Below are positions 1-7,441 of a stretch of DNA of 9,471 nucleotides, piece after piece. Each line of letters opens with the position of its first letter. Position 1 is the stretch's first letter. The stretch covers positions 1 to 9,471 of the forward strand of contig JAEZKY010000122.1 in the NCBI GenBank assembly GCA_023435985.1. The letters run 5' to 3'. Both the position numbers and the translations under genes were made by a program. The stretch is from Bacillota bacterium. Lineage in GTDB: Bacteria; Bacillota; Clostridia; Clostridiales; Clostridiaceae. The notes beneath the pieces were generated by a model. The model was not told the DNA's origin. It worked only from the letters and a program-made list of their open reading frames with translations, and searched no databases.

Positions 1-158
1 ATATGACTTACAATAGCATTAATACCTAGTGCTGTTGCCGCAAATCCCATAGCATTAAAAAGTGTTTCTTGATGTTTATCCTTTATTCCTTTTTTAACTA
101 CACACCCTGCAGTAGTTCCAATTACAATTGCTCCCGTATTTACAATTGTTCCTAGCAT
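1..158 (-). CDS. DUF554 family membrane protein, N-terminal part only
   Basis: Only the first 52 codons are present; the gene runs off the left edge of the window. The start MLGTIVNTGAIVIGTTAG followed by a KKGI turn and a second hydrophobic stretch (about residues 33-52, with MGFAATALGI) matches the beginning of DUF554 (YdfK-like) integral membrane proteins as I remember that family. Their function is not established. The ATG at 158-156 is preceded by a good Shine-Dalgarno, GAGGTG at 165-170. It follows the MerR gene by 60 nt on the same strand, so it may be the third gene of that transcription unit, although a small CCAG/CTGG hairpin lies in the gap. Family assignment rests on the N-terminus alone. 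Confidence 0.7.
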   Translation of the reverse strand, partial: MLGTIVNTGAIVIGTTAGCVVKKGIKDKHQETLFNAMGFAATALGINAIVSH

Positions 159-218
159 TTAAATCACCTCTATAAAGTTTTTTATAAAGATAAAATAAAC
201 CATCCAGTAGCTGGAGAG

Positions 219-1037
219 TCAACTCTTTTTATATGGAATTTGGATTTCTGTTACAAATTTATGAGTATCATTTGTCATTCCGTAATCGATCATTGTTATT
301 TCAAGAGCATCTCCAGAAATAATATACTTCTTTTCATTTGCATATTTAAGCATTTTCAAATAATATTCCTTTGCTTCTTTATGTGTTCCAACAAGCCTTA
401 AGGTCAGATAATTGCTTTCTAAGATACTTTCACTCTTTTCACCGCTCTTATCTTCCTTTTCAATAATAACAATGACAGAAGTAAATTCATCTAATTTATT
501 GACTAATAAATTCTCTTTATCAATAGATAACGCTATCTTACCTAAAAAAATCGCCGTATTTAAATGATGTTTTCTTCCAAGTTCAGCAATTGAATATTCA
601 ATATCATCCCCAACTTTTATATTTCGTTTAAGAATTCCTATATTTCTTTTTGGAAGCCACTTTTCTTCTATCTTGTTATATTCCGTACTAATTGCATCCT
701 CAATCTGAATAATGCGAGTTTTAATTTTTCGTTCTATTAATTCTAATTCATACTTTCTCTTAGTGATTTCTTCATTCTGTTCTTTTAACATGGAAACTAA
801 AGTCTCTATTTCTCTACTTTCAAAAAATTTAATAATTTTATTCAAAGGCATATTTAGTGCACGTAAATATTTAATAGTATTCAAACGTTCAAACTGCTTC
901 GTTGAATAGTAACGGTACTTAGAATTTGAGTCTATAAATTCCGGTTTTAATAAATTTATATCATCATAGTATCTTAATGTTCTTATATTTATTTCAAATA
1001 ATCTTGCCATTTCTCCTATAGTGAATAAATCTTGCAT
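219..1037 (-). CDS. MerR family transcriptional regulator with GyrI-like effector domain
   Basis: A 272-residue DNA-binding regulator. Residues 5-47 form the MerR winged helix-turn-helix: FTIGEMARLF, then the hallmark TLRYYD and the wing ending in YRYYS. Residues about 75-118 are charged and heptad-like (the dimerising coiled coil). Residues about 130-270 look like a GyrI-like/AraC-type effector-binding domain, as in BmrR. Length suits BmrR-like regulators, which bind small hydrophobic ligands in that domain; the ligand here is unknown. The start ATG overlaps the stop of the QueG-like gene by 1 nt (TAATG), which implies translational coupling, and no separate Shine-Dalgarno is needed. MerR activators usually act on promoters with a 19-20 bp spacer. 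The visible upstream promoter has 16 bp, so the target promoter was not identified. Family certain, effector unknown. Confidence 0.88.
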   Translation of the reverse strand: MQDLFTIGEMARLFEINIRTLRYYDDINLLKPEFIDSNSKYRYYSTKQFERLNTIKYLRALNMPLNKIIKFFESREIETLVSMLKEQNEEITKRKYELELIERKIKTRIIQIEDAISTEYNKIEEKWLPKRNIGILKRNIKVGDDIEYSIAELGRKHHLNTAIFLGKIALSIDKENLLVNKLDEFTSVIVIIEKEDKSGEKSESILESNYLTLRLVGTHKEAKEYYLKMLKYANEKKYIISGDALEITMIDYGMTNDTHKFVTEIQIPYKKS

Positions 1038-1741
1038 TACTTTTTACCAAATGGACAAACATAAAGACACATACCGCATATTTCAAGCCTGCATTCTTCC
1101 TTAAGCTTATAAAAATACTCTTCACACTTTTTTACATCAAACCTTAACTCACGCGGTTCATGTTCTACATAATTTCTGCCAAGTATTGCTTGAGCTGGGC
1201 ATATTTTAGCACACCTATTGCAATTACCACATTTACTTTCTAATATTTCTTTATTCTCTTCAAAAGGAGCATCAGTTAATACTGAAGTCCATCTTATACG
1301 AGGACCATAATTGGGATTAATCAAAAGACAGTTTTTCCCTATCCATCCAAAACCAGCTAGTCTAGCAGTGAGTTTATGTGATAGTGAGGCGCAAACTCTA
1401 TTACTATCAATACGTTCTGCGGTTGGTAATGGCATTACTTTATAACCATTACGTTGTATCACCGAACTGACAACTGAAGCAAAATTATCTAGTCGATTAT
1501 TTATTACGTCATACGCATGAGTTTTATATTGAAGCACATTTTCATACGTATCCCTATCATTTAAAAGATTTACAATGCTATTTGGTAATACTATTCCAAT
1601 AGATAATGCCCTTGGGAAATCAGATACCAATTCTCCACCAATTGCTTTAATCTCATTTTCAACCTGACTAATTCCTGCTACACCAATAAAGTCAATTCCA
1701 TGAATATCACCTAATTCTTTTATCCTTTCTAACAGGCTCAT
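1037..1741 (-). CDS. QueG-like (COG1600) double [4Fe-4S] cluster protein
   Basis: A 234-residue cytosolic redox protein related to epoxyqueuosine reductase. With Met at 1741 as residue 1, residues 124-140 (LTARLAGFGWIGKNCLL) match the conserved RxGxGWIGKN segment of the QueG family. C171, C174, C177 and C181 form a ferredoxin-type CX2CX2CX3CP motif, and C217, C222, C225 and C229 (again CX3CP) supply a second cluster. It is shorter than true QueG (about 300-380 residues) and has no HEAT-repeat tail, so I would not call it queG; clostridial genomes contain many such paralogues of unknown substrate. The start at 1741 is preferred because AGAGGTGG lies about 6 nt upstream. An in-frame ATG pair at 1789/1786 would add 16 residues but has only a weak GGAAG. 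First gene of the unit with the MerR regulator. Confidence 0.8.
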   Translation of the reverse strand: MSLLERIKELGDIHGIDFIGVAGISQVENEIKAIGGELVSDFPRALSIGIVLPNSIVNLLNDRDTYENVLQYKTHAYDVINNRLDNFASVVSSVIQRNGYKVMPLPTAERIDSNRVCASLSHKLTARLAGFGWIGKNCLLINPNYGPRIRWTSVLTDAPFEENKEILESKCGNCNRCAKICPAQAILGRNYVEHEPRELRFDVKKCEEYFYKLKEECRLEICGMCLYVCPFGKK

Positions 1742-1811
1742 ATTTTCCACCTCTTTCTCATCTAAAATATTTCTTTTAACTTCCATCATGAAACTTCCAT
1801 TAAGCTAATAA

Positions 1812-1839
1812 GTATTATGTGTTTTCTTCCAACTTTCAA
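1812..1839 (-). promoter_or_regulatory. Putative sigma-A promoter of the QueG-like/MerR unit
   Basis: On the minus strand, TTGAAA (1834-1839) and TAATAC (1812-1817) are separated by 16 bp, giving a predicted transcription start near 1805. It is the best-matched -35/-10 pair in the gap and is correctly placed for the gene starting at 1741. In such AT-rich DNA chance matches are common. Confidence 0.5.
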
Positions 1840-1884
1840 AAAGTGTATCTCTACAATAAAAAAATACTTTTACAAAATTTTGCT

Positions 1885-1903
1885 ATTATAATTCAATTAT
1901 AAT
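1885..1903. repeat. 19-bp AT-only palindrome upstream of the promoter
   Basis: ATTATAATT and AATTATAAT flank a single C, a perfect 9-bp dyad about 45 bp upstream of the -35 box at 1834-1839. It could be an operator, or coincidence in about 20% GC DNA. Confidence 0.3.
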
Positions 1904-2009
1904 ATATATTGAAAATATTACTTTCTCAGTTTTTTAGCGGAATATTCTCATTGATTCTTATTTATTTTGTAAATAATCTATAACATTTTTTAAGTATTAC
2001 ATACAGAAA

Positions 2010-2058
2010 AATACCGCAAATTAATTCATTTCTGAATAAATGCGATATCTTAATTTGC
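2010..2058 (-). terminator. Putative terminator after the LytTR-DUF3021 pair
   Basis: Just past the DUF3021 stop codon, GCAAATTAA (2016-2024) pairs perfectly with TTAATTTGC (2050-2058), with inner partial pairing. Minus-strand RNA leaves the stem into GGTATTTTTCTG, a U-rich run. The stem is AT-rich and the loop long, so the strength is uncertain. The rest of the 1742-2061 gap holds only the promoter and palindrome listed separately. Confidence 0.45.
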
Positions 2059-2061
2059 CAT

Positions 2062-2496
2062 TTAAATTTTTCTTAATAGCTGCTTTTTCTTACTTGTAAG
2101 CTTTAAGTTAATATCCTTATATTTTTTATATGAATAATAACAAAAACTCATTCCAAAAAACTCTGCTGTTATCAAAATTGATACTAATTCTGTTATAGAA
2201 ATATCAGTGCTGTAGAGAAAATAATAATAAAAGAATGGCATACACGAAATAACACCTATTGTAATAAATACCAATATATATGCTATTGCTGCACGTTTTT
2301 GCTTTATTGCAACCATATAAATAAAAATAAACCTAGAAATAGTTCCAATAACTCCTCCAATAATAGAGAACATTATTAATTCTTTTACAATACCTTCATT
2401 TATATTTTTTATCGTAATTTGAATCATACCAACAAATATACCAATAACCATGGATATTGCTAGATTAAATAAAAAGTCTTTTAAATTCTGCTTCAT
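2062..2496 (-). CDS. DUF3021 family membrane protein
   Basis: A 144-residue, strongly hydrophobic protein with four likely membrane helices (about residues 8-28, 39-60, 69-90 and 96-116) and a lysine-rich cytoplasmic tail. The size, four-helix layout and position directly behind a LytTR gene fit DUF3021, a family typically paired with LytTR regulators and thought to sequester or modulate its partner, as in LytTR membrane inhibitor systems. I chose ATG 2496 because it has GAGGTGG about 6 nt upstream. An upstream in-frame TTG at 2511 would place that Shine-Dalgarno inside the coding region. The Shine-Dalgarno overlaps the LytTR stop codon, so the two genes are one operon with 11 nt between them and probably matched expression. 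Confidence 0.78.
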   Translation of the reverse strand: MKQNLKDFLFNLAISMVIGIFVGMIQITIKNINEGIVKELIMFSIIGGVIGTISRFIFIYMVAIKQKRAAIAYILVFITIGVISCMPFFYYYFLYSTDISITELVSILITAEFFGMSFCYYSYKKYKDINLKLTSKKKQLLRKI

Positions 2497-2507
2497 AATT
2501 TTCCACC

Positions 2508-3056
2508 TCAAAATCCAAGATATTTCTTAAAATCATTTAAATATTTTCGAGTAACGTATACTTCTTCATTTATATCTATGAGCTTTAATATAAGCTTACT
2601 ATTAAACCATGAAATAATCCGATCTACTTTTACTATATTTACAACGAAACATTTGCTTACTCTTATAAAACCTTTTTGTTCTAATCTTTCTTCCAACTCA
2701 TAGAGCTTTTCTTTGACCTTATATCTTTTATCCTTTGTCATGCAAAAAACATCATTTCCCATAGCTTCAAAGTAATATATGTCATCATAACTTAGTATTT
2801 TAAGTTCGTCCTCATCACATTTTCCTGTAATTATATTTTTAGCTTCCTCTTTACTTCCAGATATTTTATCCAAATAATTAATTAAAACATTTATTGTCTC
2901 TATATCGAAATATATCCCTATTTTCCCTTTCTTCAATTCAAAGCCCTTTTCAATTATGCATACTTCAGAACCCTCACTAATCTTTATTTTACGATTTTCA
3001 AGAATTTCTTCTAACATTCTCCTTAAGTTTTCGCTGCAAATTAACTCTACCTCCAT
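2508..3056 (-). CDS. LytTR-type DNA-binding regulator without receiver domain
   Basis: A 182-residue protein. Residues 82-182 form a LytTR DNA-binding domain: ILSYDDIYYFEAMGNDVF, then FIRVSKCFVVNIVKVDRI (130-147), a typical strand-rich core, and a terminal VTRKYLNDFKKYLG. Residues 1-80 are not a phosphoacceptor receiver domain: there is no conserved Asp-containing alternating alpha/beta pattern, only a short mixed segment. Signal input therefore probably does not come from a histidine kinase. The adjacent DUF3021 membrane protein is the expected partner. ATG 3056 has GGGAGG 4 nt upstream. A promoter with a perfect TATAAT lies about 65 nt upstream and overlaps a direct repeat, which would suit autoregulation. 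Confidence 0.85.
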   Translation of the reverse strand: MEVELICSENLRRMLEEILENRKIKISEGSEVCIIEKGFELKKGKIGIYFDIETINVLINYLDKISGSKEEAKNIITGKCDEDELKILSYDDIYYFEAMGNDVFCMTKDKRYKVKEKLYELEERLEQKGFIRVSKCFVVNIVKVDRIISWFNSKLILKLIDINEEVYVTRKYLNDFKKYLGF

Positions 3057-3118
3057 ATAACCTCCCTATTTACCTTAGACTTCTGGAAATACCCCCGAAA
3101 TCACTAATTATTCCTACA

Positions 3119-3148
3119 ATTATAAACCCTCATAATTATAACCGTCAT
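3119..3148 (-). promoter_or_regulatory. Putative promoter and direct-repeat operator of the LytTR operon
   Basis: On the minus strand ATGACG (3143-3148, 4/6 to the -35 consensus) is followed after 18 bp by a perfect TATAAT (3119-3124); predicted start near 3112. The plus-strand octamer AATTATAA occurs twice at a 16-bp interval (3118-3125 and 3134-3141), over the -10 box and in the spacer. A repeated site here could be a regulator target, but 16 bp is not the usual LytTR spacing of about 21-22 bp. Confidence 0.45.
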
Positions 3149-3280
3149 TGTATTATGCCCTGCTAATTCTATAATAGCATTGATTAAATAAATTACAGCC
3201 CATATTTTTGTTATTACAACATTAACCTCTATAAATAAGGTATAAAGCTTAAATTTACATTAAGAAATGCTTTTAAACTA

Positions 3281-4663
3281 CTACTCATTATTTTTCATTC
3301 TATCTTTTTCTAATGCTTTTCTATGCCCTGTGATCATAAAATCAGGCATATTTTTCTGCACTGCCTTCTTAAATTTTTCTCTTTTCATGAAATATCTCAT
3401 AACTTTTCCCTGGATTTTCTCCTTAAAGGATACTTTATTAAGCATTCCATTTTTCTTATAATACTTATAGTCTTCTAAAAAAATAGCTCCTAGGAACCCT
3501 TCTATAGCATCTCCAAACACTTTGTTACCAGCTACATTTAAAAAAGTTTCTAGTTTAAAATAATCTTTTTCACAGTAACTTATACTCATTTTTGCAAAAG
3601 CATATATTTGATTATCTAGGATAGTATTATCATAAGCTTCATCGGTAACAAACCCAATCAAATTAGCACCTTGAGTATGAAACTCTAATATCTGTCTTAA
3701 ATTCTGATTTTCACTCAATCTGCCTGAAATTATATAACCAATTTGTTTGCCTTTAAATATAGGGACATGATTATAGCAAAAACTCCTGTCATAATAAAGC
3801 TTAAAATGCGAGGACAAATATCTATCTTTTATAGTTCCTGCAAAAATGATTATATCTCCATTCTTCATAATATAATCCAAGAATTTCCTGTAACCATCAT
3901 TATTATCATAAACACATTTATTTTCAGCAGCACATCTGCAACAGCCAAGACATGGTCCCTTTATATCTAAATCATTAAGATTGAAGACTTCCACTGAACT
4001 TTGTATATAGCTTTTATATTTATCAATCATCTCATTAAGATTAATATCTTCTTTAGCTGAATCTGTTATAATGATTATTTTTTTAGTCGTCTCAAGAAAT
4101 TTATCTGATATGCCACTCTTATATTGAAAGGTATTTTTACTTAATGAATTAAATAGCTTTCCTGTTACTAAACCTTCATTAACGTAAGTGATCAGGTTTT
4201 CAAAAAACAACTTAAGTTCCATTCTTCCTTTTTCTTTTGTTAAGTCATTCATTTCATGAGATAGATATTCTACATATTTCATACCTAAATCTTCAGAAAT
4301 TGCTCTAATATAATTATGAGCATGAATATCTGCATAGTGAATAGACGTAGAAAATGCACTAGTGTATTTATTTAAGAAATAGTCTTCTAATCTATTTTCA
4401 AATATTAATTCAATAAATCTTTTATACTCTGAATGTACTAGGGCATGATATAGTGGAAACGCCCAGATAACTGCATCTGCTTCTTGAATTTTTTTGCATA
4501 AAGCCCTTAGTTTTTCAATATCTTCTTCATATTTTTTTACTTCCTTTATGATATGAACATATTGAAATTCATGCTTTTTATAATTCTGTTCTAAATACTC
4601 CATAGACTGCATTGTAACACTTTTTTCTAACTTTGGACTCCCATTTAAAATAATTATCTTCAT
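3281..4663 (-). CDS. NAD(P)H-dependent FMN reductase-like protein with two flavodoxin-fold domains
   Basis: A 460-residue cytosolic flavoprotein. Residues 1-165 form one flavodoxin-like domain with the phosphate-binding IILNGSPK (4-11) and IWAFPLYHA (66-74). Residues 194-375 look like a second domain of the same fold, starting KIIIITDSAKED and continuing with GDIIIFAGTIKDRYLSSHFK (269-288). The second domain carries C238, C241, C244 and C250, a CX2CX2CX5C pattern like that of iron-sulfur flavoproteins (Isf), with an extra C242. Residues 400-460 are a basic, helical tail. Family members of one domain have about 180-250 residues, so this is an internal duplication or fusion. The substrate is unknown; electron transfer from NAD(P)H or ferredoxin is the family role. 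ATG 4663 has GGAGG 9 nt upstream. It is transcribed alone. Confidence 0.8.
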   Translation of the reverse strand: MKIIILNGSPKLEKSVTMQSMEYLEQNYKKHEFQYVHIIKEVKKYEEDIEKLRALCKKIQEADAVIWAFPLYHALVHSEYKRFIELIFENRLEDYFLNKYTSAFSTSIHYADIHAHNYIRAISEDLGMKYVEYLSHEMNDLTKEKGRMELKLFFENLITYVNEGLVTGKLFNSLSKNTFQYKSGISDKFLETTKKIIIITDSAKEDINLNEMIDKYKSYIQSSVEVFNLNDLDIKGPCLGCCRCAAENKCVYDNNDGYRKFLDYIMKNGDIIIFAGTIKDRYLSSHFKLYYDRSFCYNHVPIFKGKQIGYIISGRLSENQNLRQILEFHTQGANLIGFVTDEAYDNTILDNQIYAFAKMSISYCEKDYFKLETFLNVAGNKVFGDAIEGFLGAIFLEDYKYYKKNGMLNKVSFKEKIQGKVMRYFMKREKFKKAVQKNMPDFMITGHRKALEKDRMKNNE

Positions 4664-4724
4664 AAATATATACCTCCGTTTTCTATATCTTCATTTTATT
4701 AAAAGATATAAATTAAAACTATAA

Positions 4725-4752
4725 ATTTTATTTAAGATGCAATTTAACTCAA
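4725..4752 (-). promoter_or_regulatory. Putative sigma-A promoter of the flavoprotein gene
   Basis: Minus strand TTGAGT (4747-4752), a 16-bp spacer and TAAAAT (4725-4730), about 60 nt upstream of the ATG at 4663 and downstream of the preceding terminator. This is consistent with a monocistronic transcript. Confidence 0.48.
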
Positions 4753-4787
4753 ATAACATGCATTAAGGAGCTGCAAAAGTTAAAGCA

Positions 4788-4823
4788 AACATCCCTCAAG
4801 CTCTCTTTAGCTTGAGGGATGTT
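4788..4823 (-). terminator. Strong hairpin terminator after the OPT-PqqD operon
   Basis: A perfect 15-bp stem, AACATCCCTCAAGCT (4788-4802) with AGCTTGAGGGATGTT (4809-4823), around a 6-nt loop, 5 nt past the PqqD-like stop codon. Minus-strand RNA leaves the stem into TTTGCTTTAAC, an interrupted U-tract. Confidence 0.82.
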
Positions 4824-4828
4824 AAAAT

Positions 4829-5179
4829 TTATATATTCACTTTCTCTATATAGTGACAATTAACATCTATATGATTTAAAAACATTAATAATCTTTCATA
4901 AAGTGGATGAACCTTATCACCAAACTTTACTTCTAGACTTTCGCCAATTTCTCTTACATTTTTCTTGCCATCTACATGCAATAATATCCAGCTTCCATAT
5001 TCATCTAGAGTAATCTTTTTATATTCTGGAATCCTAAATTTAAGTTTTCTAAAAAACCTTTGTACCTTGTGATCTTGTTTTACAAGTATAGTCACAATAT
5101 TATCATTATCTACTTCATACTCTAAATCAGCAGATATTCTATATATTAAATTTAAAACATCTTCATTATTCTTCAGCAT
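4829..5179 (-). CDS. PqqD-like small protein
   Basis: A 116-residue protein. Residues 54-82 (KKITLDEYGSWILLHVDGKK and then NVREIGESL) match the winged-helix core of the PqqD family, whose usual LNxxGxxIWxLLDGxxTVxEI signature is recognisable. In peptide-modification pathways PqqD-type domains bind precursor peptides and present them to radical SAM enzymes. There is no radical SAM gene or precursor peptide in this window, so that role cannot be assumed. The ATG at 5179 lies 14 nt inside the end of the OPT transporter gene, and the Shine-Dalgarno is weak (AAAGAG), suggesting coupled translation and a function tied to the transporter. It ends 5 nt before a strong terminator. Confidence 0.65.
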   Translation of the reverse strand: MLKNNEDVLNLIYRISADLEYEVDNDNIVTILVKQDHKVQRFFRKLKFRIPEYKKITLDEYGSWILLHVDGKKNVREIGESLEVKFGDKVHPLYERLLMFLNHIDVNCHYIEKVNI

Positions 5180-7088
5180 TTTTTGTCTTACTCTTTAAGA
5201 TAGGTACTCCAGTGGCTATTACTAAAACTATTAATAATATAAATGCCATCCCATTAGAAGCAGCAAATCCACTTGGCTCAAATCCAGTTATAAGTCCTGT
5301 TATTTGGAATATTATACCTACAAGTCCAAGTATAGAACCTCCAGCAACTAGTCCTGAAGATAAACTTATACCATTTGAAACCTTAGCTTCTTTTTCTTTC
5401 TCAGATTTAGAGGTTTTTTCTATAAATAGACGAAGTAATGCTCCTACTAATATTATAGTAGTTGTAGATATAGGTAAATAGAATCCTATAGCAACTGCCA
5501 TTATAGGAAGATTTAGCATAAATAAAACAAGTCCCATAACAATACCTGCAATTACCATTACCCAAGGTAATTGTCCTGACATTATACCAGCTGTTAATGT
5601 TGACATTAAATTAGCTTGAGGCAATGCAAACGGAACATTATCACCAGTCATTGCAAGTTGATTTGAAAGCAATAATATAGTACCAACAACTACTGCAACA
5701 CCGATTACTCCAGCAATAGCAAAGTATTTTTCCATTTCATTTTTGTCACCACCTATTACGAAAGTAACCTTTTGTGATTGAGAATAACCACCAGCTACAG
5801 ATATAGCAGTAACAATAAATGTACCAAATAAAAGTAATGATTTATTATGTTCAGGATTTTTCCATCCCATTACAACAAATAATAATGTTACAACTACTAT
5901 AGAAGCTATAGTCATACCTGATACAGGAAGATTTGAAGTTCCTATAGTACCAGTTAAACGACCAGAGACTATAACAAATAGTAATGATAAGAACAATGAT
6001 AAAATAGAAGCAAGAACTGCCATTACTATATTACCATTAGATGCAATGAAACCACCTACAAAACCTAATATTACACCACCAAGTAATAATATGTTTTCAA
6101 CAGATGAACTCTTTCCACTAGCTGAAGCCTTAGCATTAAGAGTTTCTTTTATAGAAGATATTATAGTAGGAATAAGTTTTATAGCACCTATTATACCGCC
6201 TGAAAGCATCATTCCAGCTCCGATATATTTTACATAACTTCCAGCTATGCTGTTAACTTGCATGCTGCTTATAGCAACACTTGGATTATTCCATACAACT
6301 GGACCTTCTTTGGCAAAAGCTGCAAAGTAACCTATTAAAGGCATAATAGCAAAGTTAGATAATATAGCTCCTGCAAACATAGTTACAGAAACATCCATAC
6401 CAACTATGAATCCTATACCTAATAATAAAGGATTAACTTCAACTTCAAATTTCCACTTATAGAAACTTTCATTTACATAGCTTATAACATTGTTAACTGA
6501 ATTCAAAAATGAACTAGTTATGACAGTTATAATACCGCCTATTCCAAAACCAATTCCCATAAACTTCATTGATTCTCCAGCACCTTCTGAAGCAACAAGA
6601 GTTTCAGATATAGCCATTGACTCTGGATACATTAATTTTCCATGTTCTTCAACAATTAAGTAATTGTACACAAGAGAAGCTATTCCAATTCCAAATAAAA
6701 CTCCAGCTGCTCCAACAGAAAAACCTTCTATAAAACTAACTTTTGAGCCTATTAAAAGAATTGCTGGCAATACGAAAATCACACCACTAGCAACAGATTC
6801 TCCACCACTTGACATACCTTGCAATAGATTTTTGCCAAGTATCCCTTTTTGCTTAGCAAATGCAACTATAAATGCTGAACCTACTATAGAACCAGGTATA
6901 CCAGCCGCAACTGTAAGACCTGATTTCATACCTGAATAGGCCGTAGATGCTGCGAATAAGACAGCTAGAATAATACCAATTATTAATACGGCAAGGTTTC
7001 CACCGAAATTAGAACCACTGGAAACGTAAGGAACGTAGTCTTTACCAGCTACGCCACCATACGCACCTTTAGATAACTTTTTCTCCAT
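5166..7088 (-). CDS. OPT family (oligo)peptide transporter
   Basis: A 640-residue polytopic membrane protein of the OPT family, with the bacterial subfamily's usual length. The start KDYVPYVSS leads into a first helix (about residues 30-50) and the conserved SGLTVAAGIPGSIVGSAFIV segment (about 57-76). About 14-16 hydrophobic helices follow, including the segment near YPESMAISETLVASEGAGE, where the family has a conserved loop, and a hydrophilic linker near residues 310-330 (NAKASASGKSSS). OPT proteins import oligopeptides or metal chelates; bacterial members are mostly uncharacterised, so the substrate is open. ATG 7088 has AAGGGGT about 8 nt upstream. It forms an operon with the overlapping PqqD-like gene. 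I found no convincing -35/-10 pair upstream. Confidence 0.9.
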   Translation of the reverse strand: MEKKLSKGAYGGVAGKDYVPYVSSGSNFGGNLAVLIIGIILAVLFAASTAYSGMKSGLTVAAGIPGSIVGSAFIVAFAKQKGILGKNLLQGMSSGGESVASGVIFVLPAILLIGSKVSFIEGFSVGAAGVLFGIGIASLVYNYLIVEEHGKLMYPESMAISETLVASEGAGESMKFMGIGFGIGGIITVITSSFLNSVNNVISYVNESFYKWKFEVEVNPLLLGIGFIVGMDVSVTMFAGAILSNFAIMPLIGYFAAFAKEGPVVWNNPSVAISSMQVNSIAGSYVKYIGAGMMLSGGIIGAIKLIPTIISSIKETLNAKASASGKSSSVENILLLGGVILGFVGGFIASNGNIVMAVLASILSLFLSLLFVIVSGRLTGTIGTSNLPVSGMTIASIVVVTLLFVVMGWKNPEHNKSLLLFGTFIVTAISVAGGYSQSQKVTFVIGGDKNEMEKYFAIAGVIGVAVVVGTILLLSNQLAMTGDNVPFALPQANLMSTLTAGIMSGQLPWVMVIAGIVMGLVLFMLNLPIMAVAIGFYLPISTTTIILVGALLRLFIEKTSKSEKEKEAKVSNGISLSSGLVAGGSILGLVGIIFQITGLITGFEPSGFAASNGMAFILLIVLVIATGVPILKSKTKNAEE

Positions 7089-7135
7089 AATACATACCCC
7101 TTTATATTTCTTAATTTATTTACATATTGCAATAA

Positions 7136-7155
7136 TTTCCAGCATAATATGGAAA
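7136..7155. promoter_or_regulatory. Operator-like dyad upstream of the OPT gene
   Basis: TTTCCA (7136-7141) and TGGAAA (7150-7155) form a 6-bp inverted repeat with an 8-bp spacer, about 50 bp upstream of the OPT start codon. It resembles a cre site only loosely, because the central CG is missing. A second small palindrome, AAAACGTTTT, lies at 7167-7176. Regulatory role is inference. Confidence 0.25.
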
Positions 7156-7295
7156 ACATTTCAAAAAAAACGTTTTGGGGGATTCATTCTTTATTCTAAC
7201 TAATCAATATAAACGTTATACCGTCTATGTTTAAAATTACTAAATCTTCAACTACACTCCTTAGCTGCTCTTAGAATTCAACAAAGACCAAATAC

Positions 7296-7313
7296 CCTCT
7301 CCAATTGGAGAGG
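7296..7313. repeat. 18-bp perfect palindrome
   Basis: CCTCTCCAATTGGAGAGG reads identically on both strands: a GC-rich 7-bp stem with an AATT centre, in otherwise AT-rich DNA about 80 bp outside the outer rlmH-type att copy. No U-tract follows on either strand, so it is not a standard terminator. It could be a protein-binding site or a boundary relic. Confidence 0.5.
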
Positions 7314-7344
7314 CAGTTATCCACTCATGCCCAGGAACACCCAA

Positions 7345-7387
7345 AAGAAGAGAGCCTCAATCCTATAAACGCAAGGATCGAGGCTCT
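7345..7387 (-). terminator. rlmH-type terminator beside the outer att copy
   Basis: AGAGCCTCAATCC (7351-7363) pairs with GGATCGAGGCTCT (7375-7387), with one G-U pair on the minus strand, around an 11-nt loop. The minus-strand transcript then enters CTTCTTTTGGG. It lies 7 nt beyond the TAA of the outer att copy, mirroring the position and much of the sequence of the terminator behind intact rlmH. Confidence 0.72.
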
Positions 7388-7394
7388 TTTGTCA

Positions 7395-7416
7395 TTACCA
7401 GTGGTACGGTTCTCCG
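7395..7416 (-). repeat. Outer att copy: duplicate of the rlmH 3' end
   Basis: TTACCAGTGGTACGGTTC (7395-7412) is identical to the last 18 bases of rlmH at 8507-8524, then one mismatch (T for A) and three further matches (CCG). Read on the minus strand it encodes GEPYHW and a stop, but the upstream sequence shows no rlmH homology and is stopped in frame (a TGA about 8 codons earlier). This is therefore a site duplication, not a second rlmH. Terminator homology continues beyond it. Confidence 0.75.
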
Positions 7417-7441
7417 TATCGGGGTCAAACGGCGCAGGAAA

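Noticed and set aside
2497..2511. TTG start for the DUF3021 gene overlapping the LytTR stop
   Set aside because: The GAGGTGG ribosome binding site lies within those five codons and points to ATG 2496.
7146..7165. CcpA cre site before the OPT gene
   Set aside because: TGAAATGTTTTCCA on the minus strand fits the outer positions, but the essential central CG is absent.
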